DNA from: CAVYUC01 sp963783085
Lineage (GTDB): Bacteria; Bacteroidota; Bacteroidia; Bacteroidales; Prolixibacteraceae
Length of the DNA: 64,000 bases
NCBI GenBank assembly: GCA_963783085.1
Contig: CAWAMJ010000015.1
Span: 33,679 to 97,678 of the forward strand
Direction of reading: 5' to 3'
In this document: positions 49,756 to 59,152 of the stretch, in pieces
Numbering within the stretch: the stretch's first letter is position 1
Layout of the letters: every line of letters starts with the position of its first letter
The notes under the pieces: generated by a model
Told to the model about the DNA's origin: nothing
Database searches by the model: none
Seen by the model: the letters and a program-made list of their open reading frames with translations, nothing else
Made by a program: the position numbers and the translations under genes

Positions 49756-52700
49756 TTACAATGAAATGTTCACGCTAAAGGAATAGGTACTGGGCATATC
49801 CGTGGTTGATTCCGGGTCGCCCTGTAACCACTTTGTAAAAACGACCGGATTATCGGCTGTAAAAGCTATCCGGGCGCTCTTAATCTTAAGCGGTTCCAGC
49901 ACATCCGACGGGATGATATACCCCAGTGATACATTCTGGATACGCAGGTAGCTCCTCGACTGCCAAATCTGTGCACCTGCCAGGTTAATGGAGTTGATCC
50001 GGGCAGCGGTATTGATCGGGTTGTCGGGCGTCCAGTAGGGAAGGTCCCACCAGTTGTGGTTTTTAATGTATGACTGAGCGTTGTTAAACGGCTCTGAGGT
50101 TCCACCGTAATAACCCAACTTGGACAATAATATCACACCCAAATCAAAATTTTTGTATTGAAAGTCATTGATCAAAGACATGTACCACGGCGCGGAGGTT
50201 AATCCCTGAAATACCCTGTCTTTTGAATTGATAACTCCATCATCCGTTCTGGTCAACATATTTGAAGTCTCCGGGAAACAAACCATACTTGGCAGCTTCT
50301 GCATCCTCTCCTATCTGATAAACTCCATCCATCTCATAATCCCAGATGATATCCTTGTTCTTACCGATAAACCAGCCGTTGGAAATATCGTCCGGCTCTT
50401 TCATTACAGTATTTCCATTTTCATCTACTGTCGCTACTTTTTCACCGGTAAGCGATACAATCTTATTCGTGCTGTAGCTTAAATTAAAAGTAGTAGTCCA
50501 CCTAAAATCATTACTCTCAATATTTATCGTGTTTACCGATAAATCTACCCCGCCGTTTTTCAAACTTCCCACGTTAGTGGTTACCTGAGAAAATCCGGTT
50601 AATATCGGGAGCTTTTTATCTAACAGCAAATCGGTGGTTTTTGACGTATATACATCTATCGAACCTCTTAATCGTCCGTCCCACAAACCATAGTCAAGCC
50701 CGATATTGTAAGCCTGGTTTTTTTCCCATGCCAGGTTCGGGTTGGCCATCCGGTTGATATACAGGTATGGGGCAATAAAGTAACCGCCGTTATAATTCAG
50801 GTATTTATTATCGCTCAGGGTAGCATAGGCTGCATACGAGCCTATACCGCTACTATTGCCGTTTACTCCCCAACTACCGCGTAGTTTCAGGAATGATAAC
50901 CACGCTGGCCGGTCGGCCATAAATCCTTCGTTGGTTAGCGTCCATCCTGCTGAAATGGATGGGAAAGAAGCATGTTTCTTATTTAATCCAAAACGGGAAT
51001 AACCGTCGCGACGAATAGATGCAGACAGGTTATAACGGTTGCCATACGAATAGTTCATGCGACCCATTAATGCATCCCTGGTGACAACTTCGTCCTCCGA
51101 ATCTGCGGTAGGAATCAAACCAAATGCAAGCGCATGGAATCCCAGCGCCTCGGTGGGTGAAAAATTCGTTGCGGCTGCCTCGGTATACCAGGACTGGCTC
51201 TTTTCAGCATTTACCAAACCCGTTACATCAAAACGGTGCTGCCCAAACTCCTTACTCCAGTTCAGGATGTTGTCCAACTGATACTCATAGGACTGATCAT
51301 GGCGTCTTTGTACATACCCCCCGTTATTCCAGACAGGGTTGGCACTGTCTTCGTAGCGAAATCTCTTCCTGAAATCAAAGCGCGGAGAAAAATTCGAAGT
51401 TAACTGGATTCCAAATGGAAGAGATAATTTGGCATACAATGTCGTAAATATCCTGTAACGATCGTATTTACGGGTTGTATAGGCAGGATCCAGGTACGGG
51501 TTGCCCCGGTTTGAACCGGCTCCCGCTGTTTTCAAATATTCCCTCGGATACTTATTCGGAAGATCACCGATGGCCGGAATATTTTCATTATAGACTACAT
51601 TTTCCCACGGAGCATCGTACGGTGATGCGGAACGGACATCAGCATCAATGGGTTCGTCTCCTTCATCCTGGTAAGCAAAATTAGCTTTTAGCCCTAAATT
51701 CAAAAAACTGGTTGCTTTTATATCAAGGTTTAACCGGGAGGTAATTTGTGAAAAACTTTCTGCCATAACTACCGACTGACTGTTGGTATAACCCAGGGAC
51801 CAGTAATAGGATACATAATCGCTTCGTCCATTTACACTCAGATCATAATCCTGGCGGATGCCGGTATGGTATAAAAAGTCATTCCAGTCAAAAGTTCTTC
51901 CCAACAGGTAGTTTTCTTTTTCATTGGTTTCAAAACCAAAGGCATTAAGCCAGGCTGTGGTAATAACCGTTGGATCGGTCTCTCCAGGTATCCCGTTGGC
52001 CTGCAGCCAGTCGGACTGGTATTCTGCCGGAACATTCTCATATTTATCAAACTTTGACCAGCGGTTCTGTGACAGGCTGTTGATAGATTCATTCATATCG
52101 GTCAACCAGGTCATAACTTCATCCCCTGCCGGGTGCCAGTTTAAATGTTTCCCGCGGGTGACAATACCCAGTTTGGCAATGGCTGTAATGGTCGGTTCCC
52201 CTGTAGTACCAGTTTTCGTGGTAAATACAATTACACCGTTTGAGGCACGCGAACCGTAAATCGCGGCTGCACTCGCATCTTTTAACACGTCGACACTGGC
52301 TATGTCGTTGACGTTGATTGCGGTAATATCTCCGTTAAAAATAACACCATCCAGTACTATTAATGGTTTGTTGGCTTCTGCTTCTTCATCAACATCATCG
52401 TTGACATCTGCTTTAATGGTATTATTTGCCCGTATCTGAAACTCAGGGGTGTTCTTGGCGCTGGTACTGTAGCCAACCTTTAATCCCGGCACGGCAGAAC
52501 GAATCAACTCCTGTACGTTGGACGGCTGGTATTTAATCATTTCCTCAGCATTTACAGAAGAAACTGCTCCCGTAAGGTCCTGTTTCTTCGCTGTACCATA
52601 ACCAATGGCAACCACTTCATCGAGACCAATGGCATCAATTGCCATCGTCAAATCAATAGTGGATTGATTATTCACAGGAATTTCCTGTGTTTTCAATCCA

Positions 52701-52972
52701 ACAAAAGAAAATGCCAATGTTGAATTTGCAGGAATATTGGTCAGTGTGTAATTCCCGTCTGCATCCGTTACCGTTCCTTTGGTTGTGCCTTTTACAATCA
52801 CAGTAACACCGGGAATTGCATTTCCATCTTCTCCGGTAACTGTACCGGAAATACTTTGTTGCTGGGCTATTGCCCCAAACTGGATGAGTATAAATACACC
52901 ACCCAGTAAAAATTTCGCAAATTGAGTTATATAACTCCTATGCGAAGAACTTTTAATTCTGCATACGTTCAT
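49756..52972 (-). pseudogene. SusC-like TonB-dependent transporter, frameshifted near the C-terminus
   Basis: The first frame (52972 to 50240) encodes a signal segment, a carboxypeptidase-like domain (GTVTGEDGNAIPGVTVIVKG), a SusC plug (AIGYGTAKKQDLTGAVSSV, then VDVLKDASAAAIYGSRASNGV) and most of the barrel, ending after DFKYVDQ at a TGA. The second frame, to 49756, picks up with DDGVINSKDRVFQG and the final strands, closing STYSFSVNISL. Dropping one G near 50244 joins them into about 1070 aa, a normal SusC length. SusC imports oligosaccharides bound by SusD. The break removes about 160 residues of the barrel if real. Confidence 0.92.
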
Positions 52973-53032
52973 AAGCTTGATTTATTAATTAATGATTTAT
53001 AAAAATGAGAAGAAATTAGAATCTTCGTTTAT

Positions 53033-53170
53033 TTCTTGTTATCAATAACAAGAACAGATTGACTTTTTTCATAGGCAAGCATATTTTAGTTTATCGTCTA
53101 TAAGTTAGATGTTTAATAACGTTTATCTGATTAAATTACTGAATCTTACAAGTTACCGTTAACGCTAACG
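53033..53170 (-). promoter_or_regulatory. Upstream control region of susC with two palindromes
   Basis: TTCTTGTTAT-CA-ATAACAAGAA (53033-53054) is a perfect 10-bp inverted repeat about 60 bp before the susC ATG. A -7-like TATGCTTG lies at 53083-53076 on the minus strand, so the palindrome would be just after the transcription start. CGTTA-ACGC-TAACG (53157-53170) is a second dyad with a LacI-type look. No regulator gene (SusR, LacI, hybrid two-component system) is adjacent. Confidence 0.5.
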
Positions 53171-53282
53171 CATAAATTTATGAATTAGTTCAATCCGAAG
53201 TCAACCCAAAAAACATGTTCTATAACATATTTTGAAGCCGGATAAGAGGTAATACAAGATAAATGGCCGAATAAAAGCGATC

Positions 53283-53332
53283 AAAAAAAGGCTGTCCACT
53301 GACAGCCTTTTACATTCTCACAAGGTGAGAAT
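53283..53332 (-). terminator. Terminator and second hairpin between murQ and susC
   Basis: Minus-strand GGCTGTC-agtg-GACAGCC followed by seven T (53307 down to 53283) is a strong intrinsic terminator. Just upstream of it in the transcript is ATTCTCAC-ctt-GTGAGAAT (53332-53314). They close the BadF-murQ transcript or a short transcript starting at the -7 box TATCTTTG (53467-53460). The spacer 52973-53504 contains no gene. Confidence 0.85.
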
Positions 53333-53504
53333 TAACCTAAACCAACTAAACCTAAACAACCGTGAATTTGCCAGAACGACAAATCCTGCGGTTAATCTTC
53401 AATATTTTTGTAACCAACAGGTTATTGTTTTCAAAATCCACAGAACGATTTTAGAAGGGCAAAGATAGATTTTTTTTCAGTACAATAGTAGTTTTTAGAA
53501 CGGG

Positions 53505-54326
53505 TTATTTCGAATTGCGATTGTTTGAAAATTCTTCCAGAACTCCTTGTACCGAACCATGCAGAAGCAGCAATCTTTTTGCTTTGGATTCTGTGTATCC
53601 AAGTTCTTCCATGAGCATACGTGTTCCGCGTTCCACCAGTTTCTGATTTGTCAACTGCATGTTTATCATTTTATTTCCTTTCACCCTGCCGAGCTGAATC
53701 ATGAGCGTTGTGGTAATCATATTCAGGATTAATTTTTGTGCCGTGCCTGCCTTCATTCGGGTGCTTCCGGTTACAAATTCAGGGCCCGTGACTGCTTCAA
53801 TGGGAATTTCCACATTTTGCGCCAAAACCGAATCCGGGTTACTTGTTACGCAGGCCGTTAACAGTCCGTTTTTGCGTGCATTTTTTACCGCACCTATAAC
53901 GTAAGGTGTTCTTCCTGATGCGGCAATTCCCACTACTGTATCCAACTTAACCGGGTTAAACTGTGCCAGTTCTTCCCACGATAAGTTTTCGTTATCTTCG
54001 GCCGATTCCACAGCTTTGCGTATTGCACGGTCGCCGCCAGCAATTATCCCGATCACCAAATCGTAGCCCACACCGTATGTTGGAGGAATTTCAGAAGCAT
54101 CAAGGATTCCGAGCCGGCCACTGGTACCTGCGCCTACATAAAACAGCCGCCCTCCTTTTTTCACCCGCGGCACAATTTCGGAAACCAGCTTTTCAATGTG
54201 CGGAATTACCTTTTCCACTGCCGGCAACACTTTTTTATCTTCATTGTGAATGCCCTCCAGCAATTCACGAACACTCATTTTTTCAAGATTGTCATAATTC
54301 GAGCTCGATTCGGTTACACTCTTCAT
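53505..54326 (-). CDS. murQ: N-acetylmuramic acid 6-phosphate etherase
   Basis: A 273-residue SIS-domain lyase that cleaves the lactyl ether of MurNAc-6-phosphate to GlcNAc-6-phosphate and D-lactate in peptidoglycan recycling. Signature segments are YVGAGTSGRLGILDASEIPPTYG, IIAGGDRAI and GPEFVTGSTRMKAGTAQK. E. coli MurQ is 298 aa, so the size is normal. Its start overlaps the BadF-type kinase gene by 4 bp (ATGA). The kinase would supply the phosphorylated substrate, since no PTS gene is present. Confidence 0.96.
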   Translation of the reverse strand: MKSVTESSSNYDNLEKMSVRELLEGIHNEDKKVLPAVEKVIPHIEKLVSEIVPRVKKGGRLFYVGAGTSGRLGILDASEIPPTYGVGYDLVIGIIAGGDRAIRKAVESAEDNENLSWEELAQFNPVKLDTVVGIAASGRTPYVIGAVKNARKNGLLTACVTSNPDSVLAQNVEIPIEAVTGPEFVTGSTRMKAGTAQKLILNMITTTLMIQLGRVKGNKMINMQLTNQKLVERGTRMLMEELGYTESKAKRLLLLHGSVQGVLEEFSNNRNSK

Positions 54327-55160
54327 TGTAAATGGTATTGAATTAACTGTTCCAAAGGTTCTTTTAAAATAACTCCGGCCTGCAAATTTTGTTTCGCCAA
54401 TACTTCTTTCAGTTGTTCCTGAAAATAAAATGCTACGGAGCCAATAAAACTCACCGTTTGTTTTTGATAGTCGGGATAGCGATTAATATTCCGGTTTATA
54501 AACGCTTCAAACGAATGTACGACCAGGTTCCTGCAATACGTTTCTTCAATATTTTCTTTTATAAAGGGAACAAAACCTGCTAAAAACATTCGCACATTTT
54601 CATTCTGATAAACATTGTTCAGAAATTCAGCGTAATCATTCGGGAACCTTTTTCTGAAACGTTGGGCCAGTTCAGCGAGGCATTATTTTTTTGAGGTAAT
54701 CGGCTAAAAGTCTTTTCCCCATGTAAGTTCCACTGCCTTCGTCGCCTAAAATATAACCCAGCGGCGGCACGTGTTCAATTATTTCTTTACCATTGTAAAA
54801 ACAGGAATTTGCACCCGTTCCCAAAATACATGCAATTCCCTGCGCATGGCCCAATGTTGCACGGGCAGCTGCCAGCAAATCACTTTCCACCTCGCAACCG
54901 GCGCCGGGAAAACATTCGGCAAGTGCCGATTTTATTACTCCGGCTTTTTCTTCGTTTACCACACCGGCTCCGTAAAAATAGATATGCTTTACCTTTCCGG
55001 ATAACGCAGGCAATAAAACTTTTTGCAGTTCTTCAACGATATCTTTTGTGGTCCTGAAAAAAGGATTGATTCCATTCGAACGATAAAACTCAGGTTCACC
55101 TTCCCCCGAAGAATAACACCAGTTGGTTTTGGTCGATCCGCTGTCGGCTACTAAAATCAT
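54323..55160 (-). pseudogene. BadF/BadG-type N-acetylmuramate or N-acetylglucosamine kinase, frameshifted
   Basis: Start ATG at 55160 gives ILVADSGSTKTNW, the phosphate-1 motif of BadF/BadG/BcrA sugar kinases; a longer frame to 55190 is less likely. GTGANS and LGYILGDEGSGTYMGKRL follow. The frame stops at a TGA (54674-54672) after KKIMPR. The next frame carries the expected continuation (LAQRFRKRFPNDYAEFLNNVYQNENV, then MFLAGFVPFIKENI) to 54323. Dropping one base near 54674 restores about 279 aa. With murQ it would phosphorylate and process MurNAc, as MurK-type kinases do. A real break would disable the pathway. Confidence 0.88.
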
Positions 55161-55260
55161 TTTATTTTTTTCAAAGTTAATAAATAACACTCAAATTGTT
55201 ATTTTCGATTTTCTTCTGAATTCGGAATAATTATTTTTGTGATTCATTCAATTTAACTTC

Positions 55261-56763
55261 ATGAAAAAAATATTGATACTATTTCTTTTGTTTCCTGCAT
55301 TGGCATTTTCTCAGCCAACAACTCCCAAATACGAATTTCGGGCGGTGTGGGTGGCAACGGTGAATAACATCGACTGGCCTTCGAAAACCGGGTTGTCAGC
55401 CGACGAGCAGAAAAAAGAGGTTACCGATATTTTGAACCTGCAGCAACAACTGGGAATGAATGCCATCATCCTGCAAATACGTCCGGCGGCTGATGCAATT
55501 TACCCTTCGAAAATGGAGCCGTGGTCGAGATACTTAACCGGCACACCAGGCAAAGCACCCGAACCATTTTACGATCCCCTGAAATTCTGGATCGACGAAT
55601 GCCACAAACGCGGAATGGAACTTCATGCCTGGCTAAATCCATTCAGGGTGGCACAAAATAGTGAACAACCACTTGCCGGCAACCATATTGCTTTTCAGCA
55701 TCCGGAATGGATTTTAAAGTATGGCAATAAACTTTATTTCGACCCGGGACTGCCGCAAACCCGCGGGTTTGTTACCAAAGTAGTAAAAGACATTGTTACA
55801 CGTTATGATGTGGATGCCATTCATTTCGACGATTATTTTTACCCCTACCCTTTGCAGGAAGAATTTCCCGACACTGCTTCGTTTGCTGTTTACAGCCGTG
55901 GTTTTCTGCCGGAATATAAAAGCGACTGGCGGCGTGAAAACGTGGATATCCTCATCAAAATGCTGAACGACACCATCAAATCGGTAAAACCGTGGGTGAA
56001 ATTTGGCATCAGTCCGTTTGGGGTGTGGCGCAATAAAGCCGACGATCTGGAGGGCTCAGAAACAAAAGCGGGCGCCACTAATTACGACCAGTTGTATGCC
56101 GATATAATTAAATGGCAGGAAAAAGGCTGGATAGATTACTGCCTGCCGCAACTTTACTGGCAAATAGGGCATCCTGCGGTTGATTTTGATTTGCTGGCTC
56201 ACTGGTGGAGAGACCATGCTTATCAGCGTGCAATGTATATCGGACAGGCAGTTTATAAAAGCGACGCTGCCTCAACAGTAAAAGAATGGACGCTGCCCGA
56301 TGAATTGCCAAAACAAATTGAATTGCTGCGAAAAATCCCGGGAATCAGTGGTTCGGCTTTTTACAGCAGCAACCATTTCAATCGTAATTTAATGGGGTTC
56401 CAGGACAGCCTGAAACTGCATTTGTACAAAAACATTGCACTGGTTCCGCCCATGCCGTGGCTCGACAATGTTCCGCCGGAAAAGGTGATAAAACTGAAAC
56501 AGCATGGTAAAAAAATAAAGTGGAAAACCATTGAAACCGGCAATGAACCGGACAAATCCAACCGGTTCATTATTTATTTGAACGAAAAAAGCCATTCGTT
56601 CAACAGTGAAAATCCTGAATTTATATACAAAATAGTCAGAGGTTCAGAATATAAATTTTCAAGGATCAACCGGAAAAAGAAAAAATACGAGGTTCGGGTT
56701 TCGGCGCTCGACCGAATGAATAACGAAAGTGAAGCAAGTAAACCAGTTCGGGTAAAGTTCTAA
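55261..56763 (+). CDS. GHL10-family glycoside hydrolase (YngK/DigH-like)
   Basis: A 500-residue secreted protein. A signal peptide (about residues 1-18, ALAFS) precedes a TIM-barrel domain of the GHL10/DUF187 family: EFRAVWVATVNNIDWPSK, AIILQIRPAADAIYPS, ELHAWLNPFRV, DAIHFDDYFYPYP and GISPFGVWRNKA are all typical. A C-terminal ~90-residue FN3-like domain follows. E. coli DigH (YddW) in this family cleaves denuded peptidoglycan glycans. The gene diverges from the BadF-murQ pair, which suggests that it feeds MurNAc-containing fragments to them. The -7 box TATTTTTG is at 55232-55239. Confidence 0.9.
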   Translation: MKKILILFLLFPALAFSQPTTPKYEFRAVWVATVNNIDWPSKTGLSADEQKKEVTDILNLQQQLGMNAIILQIRPAADAIYPSKMEPWSRYLTGTPGKAPEPFYDPLKFWIDECHKRGMELHAWLNPFRVAQNSEQPLAGNHIAFQHPEWILKYGNKLYFDPGLPQTRGFVTKVVKDIVTRYDVDAIHFDDYFYPYPLQEEFPDTASFAVYSRGFLPEYKSDWRRENVDILIKMLNDTIKSVKPWVKFGISPFGVWRNKADDLEGSETKAGATNYDQLYADIIKWQEKGWIDYCLPQLYWQIGHPAVDFDLLAHWWRDHAYQRAMYIGQAVYKSDAASTVKEWTLPDELPKQIELLRKIPGISGSAFYSSNHFNRNLMGFQDSLKLHLYKNIALVPPMPWLDNVPPEKVIKLKQHGKKIKWKTIETGNEPDKSNRFIIYLNEKSHSFNSENPEFIYKIVRGSEYKFSRINRKKKKYEVRVSALDRMNNESEASKPVRVKF

Positions 56764-56807
56764 AATTTTTGAATTTCATCTATCATTTTATTAAAAACCA
56801 AACTAAA

Positions 56808-56850
56808 CGAAATATTCGAAACATTGTTTCGTTTATTTCGTTTATATTTG
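56808..56850 (+). promoter_or_regulatory. Operator and promoter of the HTH-PIN module
   Basis: A nested dyad at 56808-56840 has outer arms CGAAATA/TATTTCG around inner arms CGAAAC-att-GTTTCG. It abuts the -7 box TATATTTG (56843-56850), 25 nt before the antitoxin ATG. This is the usual layout of an autorepressed toxin-antitoxin operon. Confidence 0.7.
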
Positions 56851-56874
56851 CACAATCAATTAAAATTAAAGACT

Positions 56875-57330
56875 ATGAAATTCATTGAAGAAATAAAAAG
56901 ACCATCAAAACTGGAACAGAAAACTGCGATGGAATCTTATGATGCTTTGGCTACAATGTTAAAAGAGCTACAAACAGAGAATCCAGAAATTGAAATCGAA
57001 GAAACTTCAAAAAAAATTAGGATTCCATTAAATGCGTTGAAGCTTTTGGTGAAAATTCTTGAAGAAACGAGCAAGGGCAGACTTGTTTCTATTGTACCCG
57101 TTGCAACAGAAATGACAACTCAAGCAGCCGCAGAATTGCTTGGATGTTCCAGACCTCATTTCATTAAATTACTCGAAAAGGGTGAAATACAATTTACTAA
57201 AATCGGTAAACACAGAAGGATAAGGTATGAAGACATTGTCAACTACAAGAAGGAAATGAAAACAAGACAGAAGCAATTATTAATTGACATTATGAAATCT
57301 GACGAAGAATCCGGATTATATGATACATAG
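56875..57330 (+). CDS. Excisionase-type HTH antitoxin
   Basis: About 151 residues from the ATG at 56875, which I prefer to the ATG at 56824 because the latter lies on the -7 promoter box. The C-terminal half holds a MerR/excisionase-like winged helix: TTQAAAELLGCSRPHFIKLLEKGEIQFTKIGKHRRIRYEDI. The N-terminal half resembles the acidic dimerisation part found in antitoxins of PIN toxins. The gene overlaps the PIN gene by 11 bp, and a dyad operator covers the promoter. Function as antitoxin and autorepressor is inferred from context. Confidence 0.82.
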   Translation: MKFIEEIKRPSKLEQKTAMESYDALATMLKELQTENPEIEIEETSKKIRIPLNALKLLVKILEETSKGRLVSIVPVATEMTTQAAAELLGCSRPHFIKLLEKGEIQFTKIGKHRRIRYEDIVNYKKEMKTRQKQLLIDIMKSDEESGLYDT

Positions 57331-57883
57331 TGTTCAGTTTATTTGTGTGCTCGATACGAATGTAATTTATCCGATTGACGTCCGTGATTTGCTGTTTTGG
57401 TTTGCTTATTATGAACTTTATACCTTAAAATGGAGCAAGCATATCTTTGATGAATGGAATGATGTAATGATTCGAAAAGGAGTTCCTGAAGAAGAAGCAA
57501 ATAAGAGAATAAATAAAGCACAATTGGCGTTTCCAGATGCATTGGTTGAAAACTATGAACCATTAATTGATGGCCTGGAACTGCCTGATCCAAAAGACAG
57601 ACATGTGCTTGCTGCAGCTATTAAAACAAACGCGAATGTTATAGTTACAAATAATCTCAAGGACTTTCCTGAAGAATACCTGTCAATTTTTGGCCTCAAA
57701 GTAAAAGGTGTTGATGATTTTATTGCTGACATAATCGACTTAAATCAAGAGCGTGCAATACAGGCTTTTAAAGATTTGGTGCTCAATCGAACTAATCCTG
57801 ATTTAGATGAGTTTCAGATTTTAGATAGATTTAGAAAAATAGGACTAACAGATTCGGCAAATTACCTTCACTCATTACTGTAA
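57320..57883 (+). CDS. PIN-domain toxin (VapC-like ribonuclease)
   Basis: 187 residues with a PIN domain: D12-T-N opening the fold (CVLDTNVIYP), acidic residues in WSKHIFDEWND, and DPKDRHVLAAAIKTNANVIVTNNLKDF, which carries the last catalytic acids. Such proteins cut tRNA or mRNA when freed from their antitoxin. The start overlaps the HTH gene by 11 bp, a typical coupled arrangement. The C-terminal ~60 residues (about 125-187) extend beyond the PIN core. The target is unknown. Its position beside a tRNA gene and mobile remnants suggests that it stabilises an island. Confidence 0.85.
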   Translation: MIHSVQFICVLDTNVIYPIDVRDLLFWFAYYELYTLKWSKHIFDEWNDVMIRKGVPEEEANKRINKAQLAFPDALVENYEPLIDGLELPDPKDRHVLAAAIKTNANVIVTNNLKDFPEEYLSIFGLKVKGVDDFIADIIDLNQERAIQAFKDLVLNRTNPDLDEFQILDRFRKIGLTDSANYLHSLL

Positions 57884-58014
57884 GTTCCCCGTCACATCAG
57901 CAAATTACTAATCTTCAATAATTGACAAACATCTGAATACCTGACATATGCATTCCCAATTAATAAGCTAATTAAATTCAATAAACGATATTTTTTATTA
58001 ATTTTACGCGCTTA

Positions 58015-58081
<67 letters not shown>

Positions 58082-58087
<6 letters not shown>

Positions 58088-58540
58088 CTCTTTAAAACAC
58101 GAATAGTTACTAATTGCTGCTGCCCTTCATCCAGCTCAGCTGGCAGAGCATCCCGACTTATCGGGAGGGTCCAGGGTTCGAATCCCTGCAGGCCGACTAT
58201 TTAAAACACGAATAGTTACTAATTGCTGCTGCACCTTCATCCAGCTCAGCTGCCAGAGCATCCCGACTTATCGGGAGGGTCCAGGGGTTCGAGCCTCTGC
58301 AGGCCGACTCTTTAAAACACGAATAGGTACTAATTGCTGCTGCCCTTCATCCAGCTCAGCTGGCAGAGCATCCCGACTTATCGGGAGGGTCCAGGGTTCG
58401 AGCCCCTACAGGCCGACTCTTTAAAACACGAATAGGTACTAATTGCTGCTGCCCTTCATCCAGCTCAGCTGGCAGAGCATCCCGACTTATCGGGAGGGTC
58501 CAGGGTTCGAATCCCTGCAGGCCGACTATTTAAAACACAA
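58082..58540 (+). repeat. Tandem array of four tRNA-Lys-derived units (109, 111, 109, 109 bp)
   Basis: Units start at 58082, 58191, 58302 and 58411, with a partial fifth start at 58520. Each has GGCCGACT, an AT-rich linker (TTTAAAACACGAATAGKTAC), a TTGCTGCTGCCCTTCATC stretch and then a tRNA-like body. That body keeps the D arm and the T arm with the 3' acceptor strand of tRNA-Lys. The 5' acceptor strand no longer pairs with the 3' end. The anticodon arm is replaced by a perfect hairpin TCCCGA-CTTA-TCGGGA with only four loop bases. These units are not functional tRNAs. Units differ from one another by a few substitutions and one or two insertions. Confidence 0.9.
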
Positions 58541-58559
58541 TAATTAGAAAGAAGAAAGA

Positions 58560-58865
58560 TTGAGTAATGAAATTATCAATGTACATGAAAAAATCTTACC
58601 ACAAAAACCGCAGAACATTTTTGAATATGCCGAACAAATGAATTTATTCGGCATTCAAATGCATCTTAAGCAAGCTTCCGATGGAAAAGTTGTTGGTATA
58701 AAGTTCAGGATTGGTGAGGAATCAATAAAAGCCAGTTCTGTACACCGCTCATTTAGCGCGGCCAACCTGCAGAAACTAATCCTACAGAACCTGAGACCAA
58801 CAACTTACCCCGAACAGAAAAAACAGCAAAACAAACCAAATAAAAAACGAGGATTCAGGTTATGA
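58560..58865 (+). CDS. Relaxase C-terminal-like fragment (mobilization remnant)
   Basis: 101 residues from a TTG start. The stretch NLFGIQMHLKQASDGKVVGI and EESIKASSVHRSFSAANLQKL resembles the C-terminal region of Bacteroidetes MobA-type relaxases, which follows the nuclease domain. No relaxase catalytic motif (HxH or Tyr) is present, so it is either a separate small protein or the tail of a lost relaxase. It begins 20 bp after the tRNA-like array and overlaps the next gene by 4 bp. Identification is from memory of such sequences and is tentative. Confidence 0.55.
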   Translation: MSNEIINVHEKILPQKPQNIFEYAEQMNLFGIQMHLKQASDGKVVGIKFRIGEESIKASSVHRSFSAANLQKLILQNLRPTTYPEQKKQQNKPNKKRGFRL

Positions 58866-59152
58866 GAAAAAATTTGTCACAACAGAAATTGCTGGAAATA
58901 CTAATCGCTGAGATTGAACTCCTTCAGCAAACCAGTAAACATATAAAAGAAGTTGCTCCTGAAATTGCGAGGCAAGTTTATGGGCTCAAAACTTCCAAAC
59001 TAAAATTTAACTTGAATACGGAACGACTTGAGTGGCTTTTGGCCAAACATGCGAAGCAACTGAAAAAGAATGTGGTTATCCCCCGGTGGTTTTTAGTTTT
59101 AGTGGGGCTGGTTATTGTTATAATGATAGCATATGCGTTAGCGCTTATCTAA
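58862..59152 (+). CDS. Small C-terminally anchored membrane protein of mobilization loci (DUF6730-like)
   Basis: 96 residues: an N-terminal helical, coiled-coil-like half (QKLLEILIAEIELLQQTSKHIKEVA) and one C-terminal transmembrane helix (about residues 74-95, WFLVLVGLVIVIMIAYALALI split after position 20). Proteins of this build follow relaxase genes in Bacteroidetes mobilizable elements. Its ATG overlaps the stop of the relaxase-like fragment. No transfer function is proven, and the rest of the element is missing. Confidence 0.6.
   Translation: MRKNLSQQKLLEILIAEIELLQQTSKHIKEVAPEIARQVYGLKTSKLKFNLNTERLEWLLAKHAKQLKKNVVIPRWFLVLVGLVIVIMIAYALALI

Noticed and set aside
58120..58525. Four additional tRNA genes
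   Set aside because: The 5' acceptor strand does not pair with the 3' end, and the anticodon stem can only form with a four-base loop, so they cannot be functional tRNAs.
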